NCBI RefSeq assembly: GCF_018860745.1
Contig: NZ_JAHKPY010000001.1
Coordinates: 88,747 to 152,746 of the forward strand
Origin: Zobellia uliginosa
GTDB taxonomy: Bacteria; Bacteroidota; Bacteroidia; Flavobacteriales; Flavobacteriaceae
Direction: 5' to 3'
Length of the DNA: 64,000 nucleotides
The translations under genes and the position numbers were made by a program. The notes beneath the pieces were generated by a model, which saw only the letters and a list, made by a program, of their open reading frames with translations, made no database searches and was not told the DNA's origin. Position 1 is the stretch's first letter, and every line of letters starts with the position of its first letter. Below, in pieces: positions 62,327 to 64,000 of this stretch.

Positions 62327-64000
62327 TTGGCGAATCGTTTTAAAAAAATATTTGGGGCATTTTTTCTTGTATTATTTGCCCATCTGGCAAACGCTCAGCA
62401 AACTACCAATTGGACAACCGTATCACCCACTGTTTGGGAATCCGTAACCAATGATGGTCTCGTACGTGTTGAATGTAGGGTGTCCGGTGGCGTATCTATT
62501 ACCGGACCCCAAACTATGGGATGTACAAGTGCAGCGACTTACAGCGACGCTGCGGTTTTTGGCAGTCCTTCCCTAGAAATTACCGCAAGTTCACTGAACT
62601 CAGGAAACTTGAGTTTTTATTTTTTTGATGCCATAACAGGAGACTCTGTCTATATTGTAAACCCTACACTACACGCTGATAAAGTCGGAACCTTTGCCGT
62701 TGTCCTCTTGGTTTCCGATGCTGCTACAGGAAATTTTAATATCACCAACGGGACGTGGACAGAACTTAGTTCCAACGGACCTATTTTTCAATCTACTCCT
62801 ACCCTATTCAATATTGATGATGATGCACTAGTTCTTGGCGGTGGGGGCGAATGCGTTAACGGAACAAGTATAGGTTCAGGAGGAGGAAGTTTGCGGGTTG
62901 ACAACGTTACTCAGTCAGTTCAAATGGATGTTGATGTAACAGGTGGCTTAATTTTTTTATTGACCGCTGCGGATGAAGTAGAATTTGTTCTTACGGATTT
63001 AATAATTGCAGAGCCAGAGATTGAAATTACCAAAACCGTAGTCGAAAATTTTTCCACCCCTGTCAATATTGGAGATACTGTAGATTATTCAGTCACCATC
63101 GAAAATACTGGAAATGTTACATTGGATAACATAGACCTAACGGATACTTTTACTGATGTAGATTCAAATAATCTTACCTTAACCAGTGGTCCTTCCTTCA
63201 GTAATTCTTCGATGAGCTCTGCTGAAGGTACGCTGCTTGTAGGAGAAACAGCTACTTACTTTGCAAGCTTTACACTTAATTCATCTGTTTTAGAAATTGG
63301 GGGTTTTAACAATCAAATTAGTGTTCTTGCCGATAGTCCTTACGGTATTGACGATGTATATGACATATCGGATAATGGTATTGACACCGATGGAAATATT
63401 GAAGATGACCCAACTATCACTTATTTTCCAACTACAGAGGACGAAACGATTGATATATGTGAAGAAGGTACACTGGATATTACTGTTCTCAGTAATGATG
63501 ATTTTGGAGGAAACGGAGCATCCTCCGGAAGTATATTCATTGTAAATCCTGCTAGTCAAGGAACAGCAACCGTGAATACCAATGGAACCATATCAAACCC
63601 TATAGACGATTATATAACTTACACTTCTGCTTCTGGATATACAGGTTCTGATAGCTTTGTTTATGGAATTAGGGATAGTAAAGGGTACGAACAACATGCC
63701 ACAGTTTCCATTTCAGAACAAGCAGTACCCAATGCAGGTAGCGATGGCGCTTTGACCATTTGTGCTGGAACAACAGTTACCGAAGCCCAACTTTTTAATG
63801 AATTAGGTTCTCCCGATTCAGGAGGAACATGGTCTCCGGCAATGGGAGGCGCGGGAACGTATACCTATACCGTAGCAGCAACTTCTCCCTGTACCGGTGA
63901 CGATACCTCACAAGTAATCGTCTCAGAACAACCCCTACCGAACGCCGGAACCGACGGAACTTTGACCGTTTGTGCAGGTGAGACCGTAACCGAACCGCAA
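62327..64000 (+). CDS. Large secreted adhesin with repeats, 3' end outside the window
   Basis: 558 codons are open without a stop to the window end; no ATG lies between the previous in-frame stop and the signal peptide, so TTG at 62327 is the start (MANRFKKIFGAFFLVLFAHL, cleavage near NAQQ). Residues about 225-330 resemble a DUF11-type domain (EITKTVVENFSTPVNIGDTVDYSVTIENTGN by parts). From 463 on, 70-residue repeats begin (SEQAVPNAGSDG at 63713, SEQPLPNAGTDG at 63923). Such proteins typically end in a gliding-motility or type IX C-terminal domain, not visible here. It is preceded by the PorP/SprF gene and is probably its cargo. Confidence 0.85.
   Translation, partial: MANRFKKIFGAFFLVLFAHLANAQQTTNWTTVSPTVWESVTNDGLVRVECRVSGGVSITGPQTMGCTSAATYSDAAVFGSPSLEITASSLNSGNLSFYFFDAITGDSVYIVNPTLHADKVGTFAVVLLVSDAATGNFNITNGTWTELSSNGPIFQSTPTLFNIDDDALVLGGGGECVNGTSIGSGGGSLRVDNVTQSVQMDVDVTGGLIFLLTAADEVEFVLTDLIIAEPEIEITKTVVENFSTPVNIGDTVDYSVTIENTGNVTLDNIDLTDTFTDVDSNNLTLTSGPSFSNSSMSSAEGTLLVGETATYFASFTLNSSVLEIGGFNNQISVLADSPYGIDDVYDISDNGIDTDGNIEDDPTITYFPTTEDETIDICEEGTLDITVLSNDDFGGNGASSGSIFIVNPASQGTATVNTNGTISNPIDDYITYTSASGYTGSDSFVYGIRDSKGYEQHATVSISEQAVPNAGSDGALTICAGTTVTEAQLFNELGSPDSGGTWSPAMGGAGTYTYTVAATSPCTGDDTSQVIVSEQPLPNAGTDGTLTVCAGETVTEPQ
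63713..64000 (+). repeat. 70-residue (210-bp) tandem repeat inside the adhesin
   Basis: The first unit begins at 63713 and the second at 63923, 210 bp apart. Both have SEQ-PNAG-DG-LT-CAG-TVTE. The second is cut by the window end. More units probably follow. Confidence 0.85.

Noticed and set aside
63290..63559. Open frames on both strands in the last kilobase
   Set aside because: They lie within the long adhesin frame, which has a signal peptide and domain repeats.

Overview
The window looks like a chromosomal segment of a marine member of the Flavobacteriaceae (phylum Bacteroidota), of the Zobellia/Maribacter/Arenibacter type. Evidence: AT-rich DNA; weak or absent Shine-Dalgarno sequences; several TTG/GTG starts; at least one promoter of the Bacteroidota form TTG-N19-TAnnTTTG; the long Bacteroidota form of SecA; family-specific proteins (DUF4105, DUF5606, DUF2795); and a PorP/SprF-like type IX secretion partner. 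The genus is an inference. I see no rRNA, tRNA, CRISPR array, insertion sequence or phage.

Layout. 1-8.3 kb: envelope and housekeeping genes (kdsD cut by the window edge, tatC, lptB, pssA, a DUF4105 protein, an ABC-F ATPase, a cobalamin adenosyltransferase, a DUF2795 protein). 8.4-11.8 kb: secA. 12-17.6 kb: three paralogous membrane histidine kinases interrupted by a Tat-exported Gfo/Idh/MocA oxidoreductase. 17.6-20.5 kb: an array of small secreted-protein genes on the minus strand, with one diverged copy followed by three almost identical copies in direct repeats of about 831 bp. 20.8-22.7 kb: a malectin-domain lipoprotein and MsrA. 22.7-25.2 kb: an ECF sigma factor, a probable anti-sigma factor and a charged surface protein in an overlapping operon. 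25.3-36 kb: metabolic, stress and envelope genes (aldose epimerase, Ohr, DUF2911, meaB, a GtrB-like GT2, a GT39, a PAP2 phosphatase, MATE, mazG, sugar isomerase, SMP-30). 36-42.5 kb: a complete RND efflux operon (adaptor, pump, outer-membrane channel) preceded by an unknown secreted protein. 42.7-47.2 kb: DUF1569, aquaglyceroporin, two carbohydrate-esterase-like hydrolases and a GH20 hexosaminidase. 47.2-49.6 kb: a signalling group (single-domain response regulator, PAS histidine kinase, BLUF photoreceptor). 49.8-52.3 kb: DUF5606, def, ruvX, dapD. 52.5-58.8 kb: six glycosyltransferases, probably for LPS core or another surface glycan. 58.8-60.8 kb: threonylcarbamoyl-AMP synthase and a CCA-adding-type nucleotidyltransferase. 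61.1-64 kb: a PorP/SprF-like protein followed by the first 558 codons of a large repeat-bearing secreted adhesin that runs off the window.

Functionally the window is dominated by the envelope: protein export (TatC, SecA, type IX partner), LPS and phospholipid synthesis (KdsD, LptB, PssA, GT cluster, lipid-linked sugar transfer), efflux and surface sensing. The least explained parts are the tandem array of small secreted proteins next to the triplicated kinases, and the porin-adhesin pair separated by a strong hairpin.
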